A stretch of DNA of 9,303 nt from Anaerolineae bacterium (GTDB taxonomy: Bacteria; Chloroflexota; Anaerolineae; Anaerolineales; Villigracilaceae). The position numbers and the translations under genes were made by a program. Each line of letters starts with the position of its first letter. The stretch's first letter is position 1. Positions 1 through 5,320 of the stretch are shown piece by piece. The stretch covers positions 1 to 9,303 of the forward strand of contig RFJH01000161.1 of NCBI GenBank assembly GCA_003694975.1. The letters run 5' to 3'. The notes below the pieces were generated by a model. The model did not search any database, was not told where the DNA came from, and saw nothing but the letters and a program-made list of their open reading frames with translations.

Positions 1-689
1 CCGGCGGCCTGACCTCCGGCGATGTCCGTCTCCAGGCGGTCGCCGACGACAAGGGCCTCCAGTGGGGAGACGTCCAGGCGTTGCAAAGCGATGCGAAAGA
101 GGTACGGTGAGGGTTTTCCGGCGATGAGCGGTTCCTTGCCGGAAGCAGCGCTGATGGCCGCGAGCACCGTCCCCGCCCCCGGTGTCAACCCCTCTGGGGT
201 GGGGAAGGTCTTGTCTGGGTTGGTGGCGTAGAAGGGGACACCGCCGCGAATCAAGCGTGCGGCGCGGTCGATTTTGGCGTAGGTCAGGGTGCGGTCCATT
301 CCTGCGACTACAGCGAGCGGTGAGTGGGGGACCTGTTCGTCGGTGGAAGGGTGAAAACCGGCCTCTCGCAGAGCGTCAAGCAGACCGATCTCGCCCACCA
401 CGTACACTTCACCACCTTGTGGGAAGCGTTCCCTCAGCAGGGCGGCCACGGCCTGGGATGAGTTGATCACCTGCCAGGGTTCCAGGACCACGCCGAAATG
501 ACGTAGTTTCTCCAGGTAGTGAGCAGGGGTGCGGGTGGAATTGTTCGTCACGAGCATAAAGCCCAGGTTAAGGGCACGGATGCGGTCGAAGATGGCGGGC
601 AGGTCGCCGATAGGTTGCTCGCCACGCCACAGGACGCCGTCCATATCCAGGAGAAGGGCGCGTAGAGGAGAGAGGGTCGTCGCATTCAT
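1..689 (-). CDS. HAD-superfamily subfamily IIA hydrolase (NagD/phosphoglycolate phosphatase-like), 3' end cut off by window
   Basis: Predicted cytosolic phosphatase of the NagD/AraL/PGP type; 229 codons are visible and the reading frame is still open at the left edge. Motif I is LLLDMDGVLW with the nucleophile/acid pair D15 and D17, motif II is VTNNS (T48), motif III is the lysine of GKP (K192), and motif IV is GDRLETDI (D217, D222). The middle stretch (about 75-185) fits the C2 cap of subfamily IIA. Family members are about 255-280 residues, so perhaps 30-45 C-terminal residues are missing. The start ATG (687-689) overlaps the TGA of the upstream minus-strand gene as ATGA, indicating translational coupling. 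The substrate cannot be read from sequence: candidates are phosphoglycolate, 4-nitrophenyl phosphate-type or sugar/nucleotide monophosphates. Family call is firm, substrate unknown. Confidence 0.93.
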   Translation of the reverse strand, partial: MNATTLSPLRALLLDMDGVLWRGEQPIGDLPAIFDRIRALNLGFMLVTNNSTRTPAHYLEKLRHFGVVLEPWQVINSSQAVAALLRERFPQGGEVYVVGEIGLLDALREAGFHPSTDEQVPHSPLAVVAGMDRTLTYAKIDRAARLIRGGVPFYATNPDKTFPTPEGLTPGAGTVLAAISAASGKEPLIAGKPSPYLFRIALQRLDVSPLEALVVGDRLETDIAGGQAA

Positions 690-1111
690 CCTTTGTTCTG
701 GCCTTCTTTGAGTTTTCGATAGGCCCCTTTCCAGGGGGTGCCCATGCGGTGGTTGGGACTGACGTTGACGTTGCTCAGGCGGGTGGCGATCTGAGCAGCG
801 AGGATGGCGATGCGCGGCCAGTCTTCGTCCAGGACGGCCTGGCGCATGGCCGCGCCCATCTTGCCGCTCCAGGCCCAATCCCTGCGGAAGCGGTCGGCCT
901 TGAGCCAATAGCCGCGCTTCTCCCAGGCGGCCACACTGGGGTCAATGGTGGCCGCGATGGTTTCCAAAGCCAGCGCGATAAAGGCAGCCAGGTCAAGTGC
1001 CTCCGGCCCGGGTTCGGTTTGTTTCGTCAGTTCGCGCAAGGCGGCGACTACGGCACGGGTCAGGCGTGTGCGATCTTTTCCGGCAGTTTCGGTCTTGATA
1101 ATACGGGACAT
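686..1111 (-). CDS. conserved hypothetical protein, 141 aa, coupled to the HAD phosphatase gene
   Basis: No function recognised. The 141-residue protein has no signal peptide or membrane segment and looks soluble and largely helical. An N-terminal basic stretch (MSRIIKTETAGKDRTRLTR) precedes a helical region (about 20-60) and a Trp/Arg-rich stretch around 63-82 (WEKRGYWLKADRFRRDWAW). The C-terminus is basic (GTPWKGAYRKLKEG). From memory, similar short proteins occur in Chloroflexota genomes, but this was not searched. The ATG at 1109-1111 is the only plausible start: an in-frame TAA lies 30 bp upstream with no other start codon between. There is no clear Shine-Dalgarno. A TATAAT on the minus strand (1141-1146) would give a leader of roughly 20 nt. 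The stop overlaps the phosphatase start by 4 bp, so the two are probably one operon and may act together. Confidence 0.8.
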   Translation of the reverse strand: MSRIIKTETAGKDRTRLTRAVVAALRELTKQTEPGPEALDLAAFIALALETIAATIDPSVAAWEKRGYWLKADRFRRDWAWSGKMGAAMRQAVLDEDWPRIAILAAQIATRLSNVNVSPNHRMGTPWKGAYRKLKEGQNKG

Positions 1112-1140
1112 GGGGTTACTCGATGAATCAGAATGTGCCG

Positions 1141-1146
1141 ATTATA
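1141..1146 (-). promoter_or_regulatory. -10 box for the hypothetical/HAD operon
   Basis: On the minus strand this reads TATAAT, an exact -10 consensus, about 30 bp before the ATG of the conserved hypothetical gene. No good -35 is seen at 17 bp spacing (ACCGGC); CTGACC lies 20 bp upstream. The call rests on the -10 and its position only. Confidence 0.45.
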
Positions 1147-1207
1147 ACGCAGTCGCGAGAGTGGCCGGTCAGAAGGAGCCTTTGCCTGCGCCTCAGCAGC
1201 GTGCATC

Positions 1208-1236
1208 TTGACGCTCTTCTGAGGCTATGGTATATA
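1208..1236 (+). promoter_or_regulatory. sigma70-type promoter of tRNA-Asp
   Basis: TTGACG (1208-1213), a 17-bp spacer, then TATATA (1231-1236). The start site expected about 7 bp downstream falls near 1243, five bases before the mature tRNA 5' end, which suits a short 5' leader removed by RNase P. Confidence 0.75.
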
Positions 1237-1247
1237 TTACAGCACAC

Positions 1248-1323
1248 GGTCCCGTGGTGTAGCGGTTAACATGCAGCCCTGTCAAGGCTGAGATCGCGGG
1301 TTCGAATCCCGTCGGGGCCGCCA
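1248..1323 (+). tRNA. tRNA-Asp (GTC)
   Basis: A full cloverleaf folds by hand. Acceptor GGTCCCG pairs with CGGGGCC (one G-U). The D stem GTGT pairs with ACAT around an 8-nt loop AGCGGTTA. The anticodon stem CAGCC/GGCTG encloses CTGTCAA, giving anticodon GTC at 1281-1283. The T arm is GCGGG-TTCGAAT-CCCGT. The discriminator base is G, the usual aspartate identity element, and the 3' CCA is encoded (1321-1323). It has its own promoter and a downstream hairpin, so it looks like a single-gene transcript. Confidence 0.97.
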
Positions 1324-1327
1324 CGAG

Positions 1328-1354
1328 AGAACTCGCTCGTCAGGAGCGGGTTCT
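1328..1354 (+). terminator. hairpin terminator after tRNA-Asp
   Basis: Arms AGAACTCGCTC (1328-1338) and GAGCGGGTTCT (1344-1354) form an 11-bp stem with one G-U pair and a 5-nt loop. The T content downstream is weak (TCGCGTTT), so termination efficiency is uncertain; it may also serve 3' end processing. Confidence 0.55.
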
Positions 1355-1382
1355 TCGCGTTTGAGAATGATAAACGGCTTCC

Positions 1383-1411
1383 TTGACGAGGCTGCTCAAG
1401 GTCGCTATAAT
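1383..1411 (+). promoter_or_regulatory. near-consensus sigma70 promoter of rpmF
   Basis: TTGACG (1383-1388), a 17-bp spacer, then a perfect TATAAT (1406-1411). The predicted start near 1418 gives a leader of about 65 nt before rpmF. This is the strongest promoter in the window, as expected for a ribosomal protein gene. Confidence 0.85.
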
Positions 1412-1482
1412 CAGCCCGCTTGTGTAATCCCGAAACGAGCGGTCCGGCGATGGCATGTCACCGGGCCGGGAAGGAGTACAGT

Positions 1483-1680
1483 ATGCCGCCTCTACCGAAA
1501 CGAAAGGTGTCCAAAGGTCGCCGCGATCGCCGTCGCTCGCATCATGCTCTGAAGCCTCGCAATCTGGTGGTGTGCAGCAATTGCGGTAGTTTGCGCCTGC
1601 CGCACACCGTTTGCCCAACGTGTGGTTTCTACAAAGGGCGCGAGGTGATCGAGGTCGAGACCGAAAAAGAATCCTCGTGA
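1483..1680 (+). CDS. rpmF: 50S ribosomal protein L32 (zinc-ribbon form)
   Basis: This is a 65-residue large-subunit ribosomal protein. The N-terminus MPPLPKRKVSKGRRDRRRSHHAL is the basic, rRNA-binding L32 start, followed by a zinc ribbon with two CxxC pairs, CSNCG (about 31-35) and CPTCG (about 44-48). This is therefore the zinc-binding (C+) paralogue type. The length is typical for L32. The ATG at 1483 was chosen because AAGGAG (1471-1476) sits 6 bp ahead and the family starts at MPPLPK or similar; an in-frame ATG at 1420 would add 21 residues unlike L32. It lies directly upstream of fabD, as in the widespread rpmF-plsX-fabH-fabD cluster, but plsX and fabH are absent here. The acidic tail EVIEVETEKESS is ordinary. 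Confidence 0.97.
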   Translation: MPPLPKRKVSKGRRDRRRSHHALKPRNLVVCSNCGSLRLPHTVCPTCGFYKGREVIEVETEKESS

Positions 1681-1684
1681 GGCA

Positions 1685-1713
1685 AAACGGGCCGCAACGT
1701 GAGCGGCTCGTTT
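1685..1713 (+). terminator. hairpin between rpmF and fabD
   Basis: Arms AAACGGGCCGC (1685-1695) and GCGGCTCGTTT (1703-1713) form an 11-bp stem with one G-U pair and a 7-nt loop, only 4 bp after the rpmF stop. No long U-tract follows (GCGTTTAAAC). It could be a partial terminator or a processing/stability element that lets rpmF be expressed more highly than fabD. Confidence 0.55.
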
Positions 1714-1730
1714 GCGTTTAAACAGCCGAG

Positions 1731-2687
1731 ATGTCTGCGCATACTGCTTTTGCCCCCCTTTTCCCCGGCCAGGGTTCACAACGCCCCGGCATGGGACGTG
1801 ACCTTGCCGAACGATACCCCCTTGCCCGACGTACTTTTGAAGAGGCGGACGAGATCCTTGCCTTTCCTCTCTCGCGCCTGATGTGGGACGAAGAGAGGAA
1901 AGACGAACTGAACGACACGCTTAACACGCAGCCGGCTCTCTATGTGCACTCTCTGGCTGCTTACAGAGTCCTCTCCGAACTCGCCCCGGACCTGAGCGTG
2001 GTCGCCATGGCCGGGCATTCTCTCGGCGAACTGAGCGCTCTGGCTGCCTCCGGCGCGTTGACCTTTGCCGATGGACTTCGTCTCGTGCGCCGACGCGGCG
2101 AGTTAATGAAGCGCGCCGGCGAGATCGCTCCGGGTGGTATGGCGGCTATTCTGGGACTGGATATCCCCACCCTGGAGCGCGTTTGTGAGGAGGCAAGCAC
2201 CGAAGAAGAGATAGTCCAGGTGGCAAACGACAATTGTCCTGGCCAGGTGGTCATTTCCGGCGCGCGCGCCGCTCTGATGCGGGCGATGGACCTGGCGAAG
2301 GCAGCCGGCGCGCGACGGGTGATCCCTCTGAACGTCAGCATTGCCGCACATTCGCCATTGATGGCAGCGGTGCAGGATGAATTCGCCCGCGCCGTGGACG
2401 AGACGCCGGTCGTCGCCCCGTCGGTGCCCGTGGTAGGCAACGTGCACGCCCGCTTCCTGGAAACGCCCGAAGCCGTTCGCTCCGACCTGCGCGCCCAACT
2501 GACCTCGCGCGTCCGCTGGACGGATTCGGTGCGTTACCTGCGTTCTCTGGGCGTGACGATGTTTCTGGAAGTGGGAAGCGGCAACGTCCTCTGCGGTCTC
2601 CTGCGGCGGATTGACCCTGAGGCAACGGCCATGCCTCTGGGAACACCGGAGGATTTCGCTTCTTTCGTTGAGGTGCTCTCTCGTTGA
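1731..2687 (+). CDS. fabD: malonyl-CoA:ACP transacylase (FabD)
   Basis: Transfers malonate from malonyl-CoA to the phosphopantetheine thiol of acyl carrier protein, supplying the extender unit for type II fatty acid synthesis in the cytosol. At 318 residues it has normal FabD length. The start FPGQGSQ (11-17) contributes to the oxyanion region, and GHSLGE (95-100) holds the nucleophile S97. R122 in VRRRGELM corresponds to the malonate-binding arginine, and VANDNCPGQVVISG (about 164-177) is the usual core segment. H207 in NVSIAAHSPLM is the catalytic histidine, and FLEVGSGNVL (278-287) is the conserved C-terminal motif. The start ATG has only a weak ribosome binding site (GCCGAG), so it may depend on readthrough from rpmF, 50 bp upstream. 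No other fatty-acid gene is adjacent. Confidence 0.97.
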   Translation: MSAHTAFAPLFPGQGSQRPGMGRDLAERYPLARRTFEEADEILAFPLSRLMWDEERKDELNDTLNTQPALYVHSLAAYRVLSELAPDLSVVAMAGHSLGELSALAASGALTFADGLRLVRRRGELMKRAGEIAPGGMAAILGLDIPTLERVCEEASTEEEIVQVANDNCPGQVVISGARAALMRAMDLAKAAGARRVIPLNVSIAAHSPLMAAVQDEFARAVDETPVVAPSVPVVGNVHARFLETPEAVRSDLRAQLTSRVRWTDSVRYLRSLGVTMFLEVGSGNVLCGLLRRIDPEATAMPLGTPEDFASFVEVLSR

Positions 2688-2755
2688 TGAGAAGGGAGGG
2701 GGGCGGCCTGGTGCGGCAAACAGGATCACCGTTAGCCCTGAACATGGAAGTGAGG

Positions 2756-2801
2756 ACAGTCTGAATGCCTGTCCGTGCTCATCTGACTTTCAGACTGTTT
2801 T
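2756..2801 (+). terminator. possible terminator downstream of fabD, with mutually exclusive alternative hairpins
   Basis: ACAGTCTGA (2756-2764) pairs perfectly with TCAGACTGT (2790-2798), a 9-bp stem followed by TTT and then GGGG. Two smaller hairpins use the same bases: GGACAG/CTGTCC (2754-2759 with 2769-2774) and TCTGA/TCAGA (2782-2786 with 2790-2794). The large stem and the two small ones cannot coexist. It may be simply the fabD terminator or a conditional switch ahead of the next gene; the short T-tract keeps confidence low. Confidence 0.4.
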
Positions 2802-2823
2802 GGGGCAATGACAAAAGAGTTTG

Positions 2824-2832
2824 TGATACAAT
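2824..2832 (+). promoter_or_regulatory. extended -10 promoter element for the HhH protein gene
   Basis: TGATACAAT matches the extended -10 form (TGn followed by TACAAT at 2827-2832), with a predicted start near 2839 and a leader of about 40 nt. No convincing -35 at 16-18 bp spacing is visible, which an extended -10 can tolerate. Confidence 0.4.
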
Positions 2833-2879
2833 CGAAACGAAGTATCTTGATTTTTTCCAGGAAGGAAGGAGTGATAGCA

Positions 2880-3281
2880 ATGAAACTCGCTTATGTTGAA
2901 GGTATTGGTCCGGTCTATGCAGCGAAGTTGGAGGCGGTGGGAGTGAAAAACACGGAGCAATTGCTGCAACGTGGTTCTACTCCCCAGGGTCGTCGCGAGT
3001 TGGCCGAGCAATCCGGCATCTCCCCCGATTTGCTCCTGAAATGGATCAATCATGTGGACATGTTCCGCGTCAAGGGGATTGGCTCGGAGTATGCCGAATT
3101 GCTGGAACAGGCGGGCGTGGATACCGTGCCAGAACTGGCGCAGCGCAACCCGGACAACCTGTATGAGACACTGGTGGCGGTCAACGCGGAGAAATCCCTG
3201 GTGCGCCGCCTGCCTTCTCGCGGACAGGTCGCGGACTGGGTGAAGCAGGCCAAAAGCCTGCCGCGTGTGATCAACTACTGA
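2880..3281 (+). CDS. DUF4332-type protein with two helix-hairpin-helix motifs
   Basis: This is a 133-residue soluble protein of unknown role. It has two internally similar helix-hairpin-helix units: VEGIGPVYAAKLEAVG (6-21) and VKGIGSEYAELLEQAG (64-79), each with the GIG hairpin turn. Between them lies a helical segment with TPQGRRELAEQSGIS, and the C-terminus is LVRRLPSRGQVADWVKQAKSLPRV. This layout fits the DUF4332 family as I remember it. HhH motifs typically bind the DNA backbone without sequence specificity, but the family function is not established. The ATG at 2880 is chosen because AAGGAG (2866-2871) lies 8 bp ahead; an in-frame ATG at 2808 would add 24 unrelated residues and include the promoter. 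It is monocistronic, bounded by its own promoter element and a strong terminator. Confidence 0.88.
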   Translation: MKLAYVEGIGPVYAAKLEAVGVKNTEQLLQRGSTPQGRRELAEQSGISPDLLLKWINHVDMFRVKGIGSEYAELLEQAGVDTVPELAQRNPDNLYETLVAVNAEKSLVRRLPSRGQVADWVKQAKSLPRVINY

Positions 3282-3299
3282 GCCGCTGCTCGACCTTTG

Positions 3300-3337
3300 A
3301 AACAAAAAGCGTCCCCCTGGTGGGGCGCTTTTTGTTT
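3300..3337 (+). terminator. strong intrinsic terminator
   Basis: A 16-bp stem pairs 3300-3315 with 3322-3337 (one G-U), with a 6-nt loop, a GC core (GCGTCCC/GGGGCGC) flanked by A and T tracts. It starts 18 bp after the stop of the HhH protein gene. Because of the A/T flanks it could also stop transcription coming from the right. Confidence 0.95.
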
Positions 3338-3440
3338 AGCACCGAAACGGTCGGGAGGGGCGTTGTCTCCAGTATGGTGCGGGGAAATCGCCGTAGTCGG
3401 AAGCGCTTGCTCTATTTTCCGCGCCTCACCGATGTCGCCC

Positions 3441-3469
3441 TTGACAACGGCATTCCGATTATGTAAAAT
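3441..3469 (+). promoter_or_regulatory. promoter of the TetR-ABC exporter operon
   Basis: A perfect TTGACA (3441-3446), a 17-bp spacer and TAAAAT (3464-3469). The predicted start near 3476 lies inside the palindrome that follows. It is the only clear promoter for the six genes to 9162. Confidence 0.8.
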
Positions 3470-3470
3470 A

Positions 3471-3494
3471 AAAAACGTACGTTCGTTCGTTTTT
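3471..3494 (+). promoter_or_regulatory. predicted TetR-family operator (24-bp imperfect palindrome)
   Basis: The left half is AAAAACGTACGT and the right half TCGTTCGTTTTT. Comparing the site with its reverse complement, 20 of 24 positions agree. The spaced CG/ACG pattern resembles operators of AcrR/QacR-like regulators. It starts one base after the -10 box, covers the expected transcription start, and lies 17 bp before the TetR gene, so bound regulator would block initiation and repress its own operon. Confidence 0.72.
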
Positions 3495-3510
3495 TTTTGT
3501 GGAGTCTGGG

Positions 3511-4116
3511 ATGGAAGCGACACCTTTGCGCAAAGGAGAGCGTACGCGGCGCGCGATTATGGACGCGGCGTACACCTTGTTTTTAGAGCAGGGGTATCAT
3601 GCCACCTCCATGCGTCGTATCGCCGAGCGTGCTCGCATCGCTCTTGGCGGCATTTACAATCATTTCTCCGGCAAGGAAGAAATCTTCCGTGCCGTGCTAT
3701 TCGACCGTCACCCTTACCGCCGGGTTATCTCGCTCATCTCAAATGCCAGCGGAGATGACGTAGAGACTTTCGTCCGCAACGCGGCGCGCATCCTGACCGA
3801 GGAACTCAGGGAGCGACCGGATTTCATCAAACTGGCGTTCATTGAGGTGGTGGAATTCGATGGCCGTCACTTGCAGGAATTGTTCCGAACCGTCTTTCCC
3901 CAGATCTTGCCCTTAATCCAGCGCTTTAGCGGGGATGAGCGTCTGGTTCCCATTCCTCCATTGCTCCTGGTGCGCGCTTTCCTTGGTATTTTTATTGCCT
4001 ATCTCCTCACCGAAGCCACGTTTCAGGAGGTTATGTCCCCGGAGATGCGTGAAAACGCCCTGGAGCACTTCGTTCATATTTTCCTCTACGGCATCCTCTC
4101 GGAGGGTCGACCATGA
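3511..4116 (+). CDS. TetR/AcrR-family transcriptional regulator
   Basis: This is a 201-residue dimeric DNA-binding repressor. The N-terminal domain is typical of TetR: helix 1 RTRRAIMDAAYTLFLEQGYHA (11-31), then the helix-turn-helix TSMRRIAERARIALGGIYNHF (32-52) and the SGKEEIF continuation. The C-terminal part (about 60-201) is the variable helical ligand and dimer domain, rich in hydrophobic residues (FLGIFIAYLLTEATF). The ATG at 3511 has GGAG (3501-3504) 6 bp ahead; an alternative GTG at 3499 overlaps that ribosome binding site and would add four residues, so it is disfavoured. The stop overlaps the permease start by 4 bp (ATGA), so regulator and transporter are coupled. It probably represses the operon until an exported or related ligand binds; the ligand is unknown. 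Confidence 0.93.
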   Translation: MEATPLRKGERTRRAIMDAAYTLFLEQGYHATSMRRIAERARIALGGIYNHFSGKEEIFRAVLFDRHPYRRVISLISNASGDDVETFVRNAARILTEELRERPDFIKLAFIEVVEFDGRHLQELFRTVFPQILPLIQRFSGDERLVPIPPLLLVRAFLGIFIAYLLTEATFQEVMSPEMRENALEHFVHIFLYGILSEGRP

Positions 4117-5240
4117 GCACGCGTTTGCTCTCTATCATTCGTAAGGAATTTATCCAGATCTGGCGTGACCCGCGCACGGTGGCGATTATCATCATCTTGC
4201 CCATCATGCAACTCTTCCTGATGGGTTACGCTGCCACGAACGACGTGCGCAACGTCCCTATGGCCTTTTGGGATCAAAGCCAGACTCCTGCCTCGCGCGC
4301 TTTGCTGGACGCTTTCCGTGCTGCGGGATACTTTCGCATCGCTTATGAAGTAGATTCGGAAGATCAGTTGCGTGCCCTGATCGAAGAGGGAAAAGCGCGC
4401 GCCGGCCTGATTATTCCCTCTGACTACGGCGAACGCCTGGCGGACGGGGAGGCTCAGGTGGCCTTTATCCTGGATGGCTCCGACCCTACCGTCGGCTCGA
4501 CAGCCCTCTCCTCGGCACGCTCTATTGGCCAGGCGCATTCCACGCGCATTCTGGAAGAACGACTTGCGGCCCTGGGGATGACCGACATGATGCAACAGCC
4601 GCTGGATGTACGGACCCAGGTGTGGTACAACCCTGATCTGGTCAGTGCCTACTTCATGATCCCCGGCGTGATTGGCATGATCCTTTATGCCATCACCTCG
4701 GTGCTCACGGCCACGACTATCGTCCGTGAGCGCGAGCGCGGCACCATCGAACAGTTGATCGTCACCCCGATTCGTCCCTGGGAACTGGTCGTTGGCAAAA
4801 TCTTGCCTTACGTCATCCTGGCTTTTCTGGATACGTTTGAAGTCCTGGCTATCGGTCACTGGTGGTTTGACGTGCCTGTGCGTGGGGATCTGGGCTTGTT
4901 GGTTTTTACCTCCGGCCTTTTGTTGCTCTCCGGACTGGGCATCGGCCTCTTTTTCTCGACCATGGCAAACACGCAGCAAGAGGCCATGCTGATGGTCTGG
5001 ATGACGCTTTTGCCGGCCATCTTTCTCTCCGGTTTTTTCTTCCCCATCGAGGCCATGCCGCAGGTGTTGCAATGGCTCTCGCGCATCATCCCTTTGCGCT
5101 ACTACCTGGTCATTATCCGCTCCATTCTTTTGAAGGGGGCGGGGTTGCCGGCCATTCAAGATGAGATCCTGGCGCTGGCGCTGTTCGGTGTGGCCATCAT
5201 GGGCGCGGCGGCAGCGCGCTTCCGCAAGCGATTGGATTAG
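4113..5240 (+). CDS. ABC-2 type transporter permease (YbhS/YbhR/YhhJ-like)
   Basis: This is a 375-residue integral membrane subunit of an ABC exporter. A cytoplasmic start RLLSIIRKEFIQIWRDPRT leads into TM1 (about 22-40). A large extracytoplasmic domain of roughly 135 residues (41-175) follows, then five membrane segments near 178-203, 226-248, 259-283, 290-312 and 351-370. The stretch VRERERGTIEQLIVTPIRPWEL (204-225), after TM2, is the hallmark coupling region of ABC2_membrane_3 proteins, and SGFFFPIEAMP (306-316) is also typical. The length is normal for the family. It is the only permease in the operon, so a homodimer is the simplest model, unlike the YbhS/YbhR pair. The start overlaps the TetR stop (ATGA). 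The substrate is not evident. Confidence 0.94.
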   Translation: MSTRLLSIIRKEFIQIWRDPRTVAIIIILPIMQLFLMGYAATNDVRNVPMAFWDQSQTPASRALLDAFRAAGYFRIAYEVDSEDQLRALIEEGKARAGLIIPSDYGERLADGEAQVAFILDGSDPTVGSTALSSARSIGQAHSTRILEERLAALGMTDMMQQPLDVRTQVWYNPDLVSAYFMIPGVIGMILYAITSVLTATTIVRERERGTIEQLIVTPIRPWELVVGKILPYVILAFLDTFEVLAIGHWWFDVPVRGDLGLLVFTSGLLLLSGLGIGLFFSTMANTQQEAMLMVWMTLLPAIFLSGFFFPIEAMPQVLQWLSRIIPLRYYLVIIRSILLKGAGLPAIQDEILALALFGVAIMGAAAARFRKRLD

Positions 5241-5257
5241 AGATATTCTGGTTTGTT

Positions 5258-5287
5258 GGGATGCGTTGAGAAGAACGAACTCATCCC
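5258..5287 (+). other. possible intercistronic hairpin between permease and adaptor
   Basis: GGGATG (5258-5263) pairs with CATCCC (5282-5287), and the adjoining CGTT (5264-5267) pairs with AACG (5274-5277), leaving a 6-nt loop and a 4-nt bulge. It lies in the only real gap (80 bp) inside the exporter operon. There is no U-tract, so an RNA stability or processing element is more likely than a terminator. Confidence 0.3.
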
Positions 5288-5320
5288 GATGACCAATGCT
5301 GTATCACGAAGGAGACTGCT

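Noticed and set aside
2691..2711. G-rich run after fabD as a possible G-quadruplex
   Set aside because: Only two adjacent long G runs and short neighbours; at best a weak two-layer structure.
2103..2729. Minus-strand open frame (208 codons) opposite fabD
   Set aside because: No domain, His/Arg-rich, wholly opposite a confidently identified fabD.
2808..2879. Earlier ATG for the HhH protein
   Set aside because: It would overlap the extended -10 element and add 24 residues unrelated to the family; the ATG at 2880 has a good Shine-Dalgarno.
3338..3440. Hidden small gene or RNA between the terminator at 3300-3337 and the operon promoter
   Set aside because: Only a tiny ACCG-AAA-CGGT hairpin and no ribosome binding site with a plausible frame; it appears to be plain intergenic DNA.
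3499..3510. GTG start for the TetR regulator
   Set aside because: The GTG overlaps the GGAG that properly serves the ATG at 3511 and itself has no ribosome binding site.
4086..5159. Long minus-strand open frame (357 codons) opposite the permease gene
   Set aside because: Its translation is rich in Gln, Arg, His, Asp and Gly with no domain; it is a shadow of the clear permease frame in GC-rich DNA.
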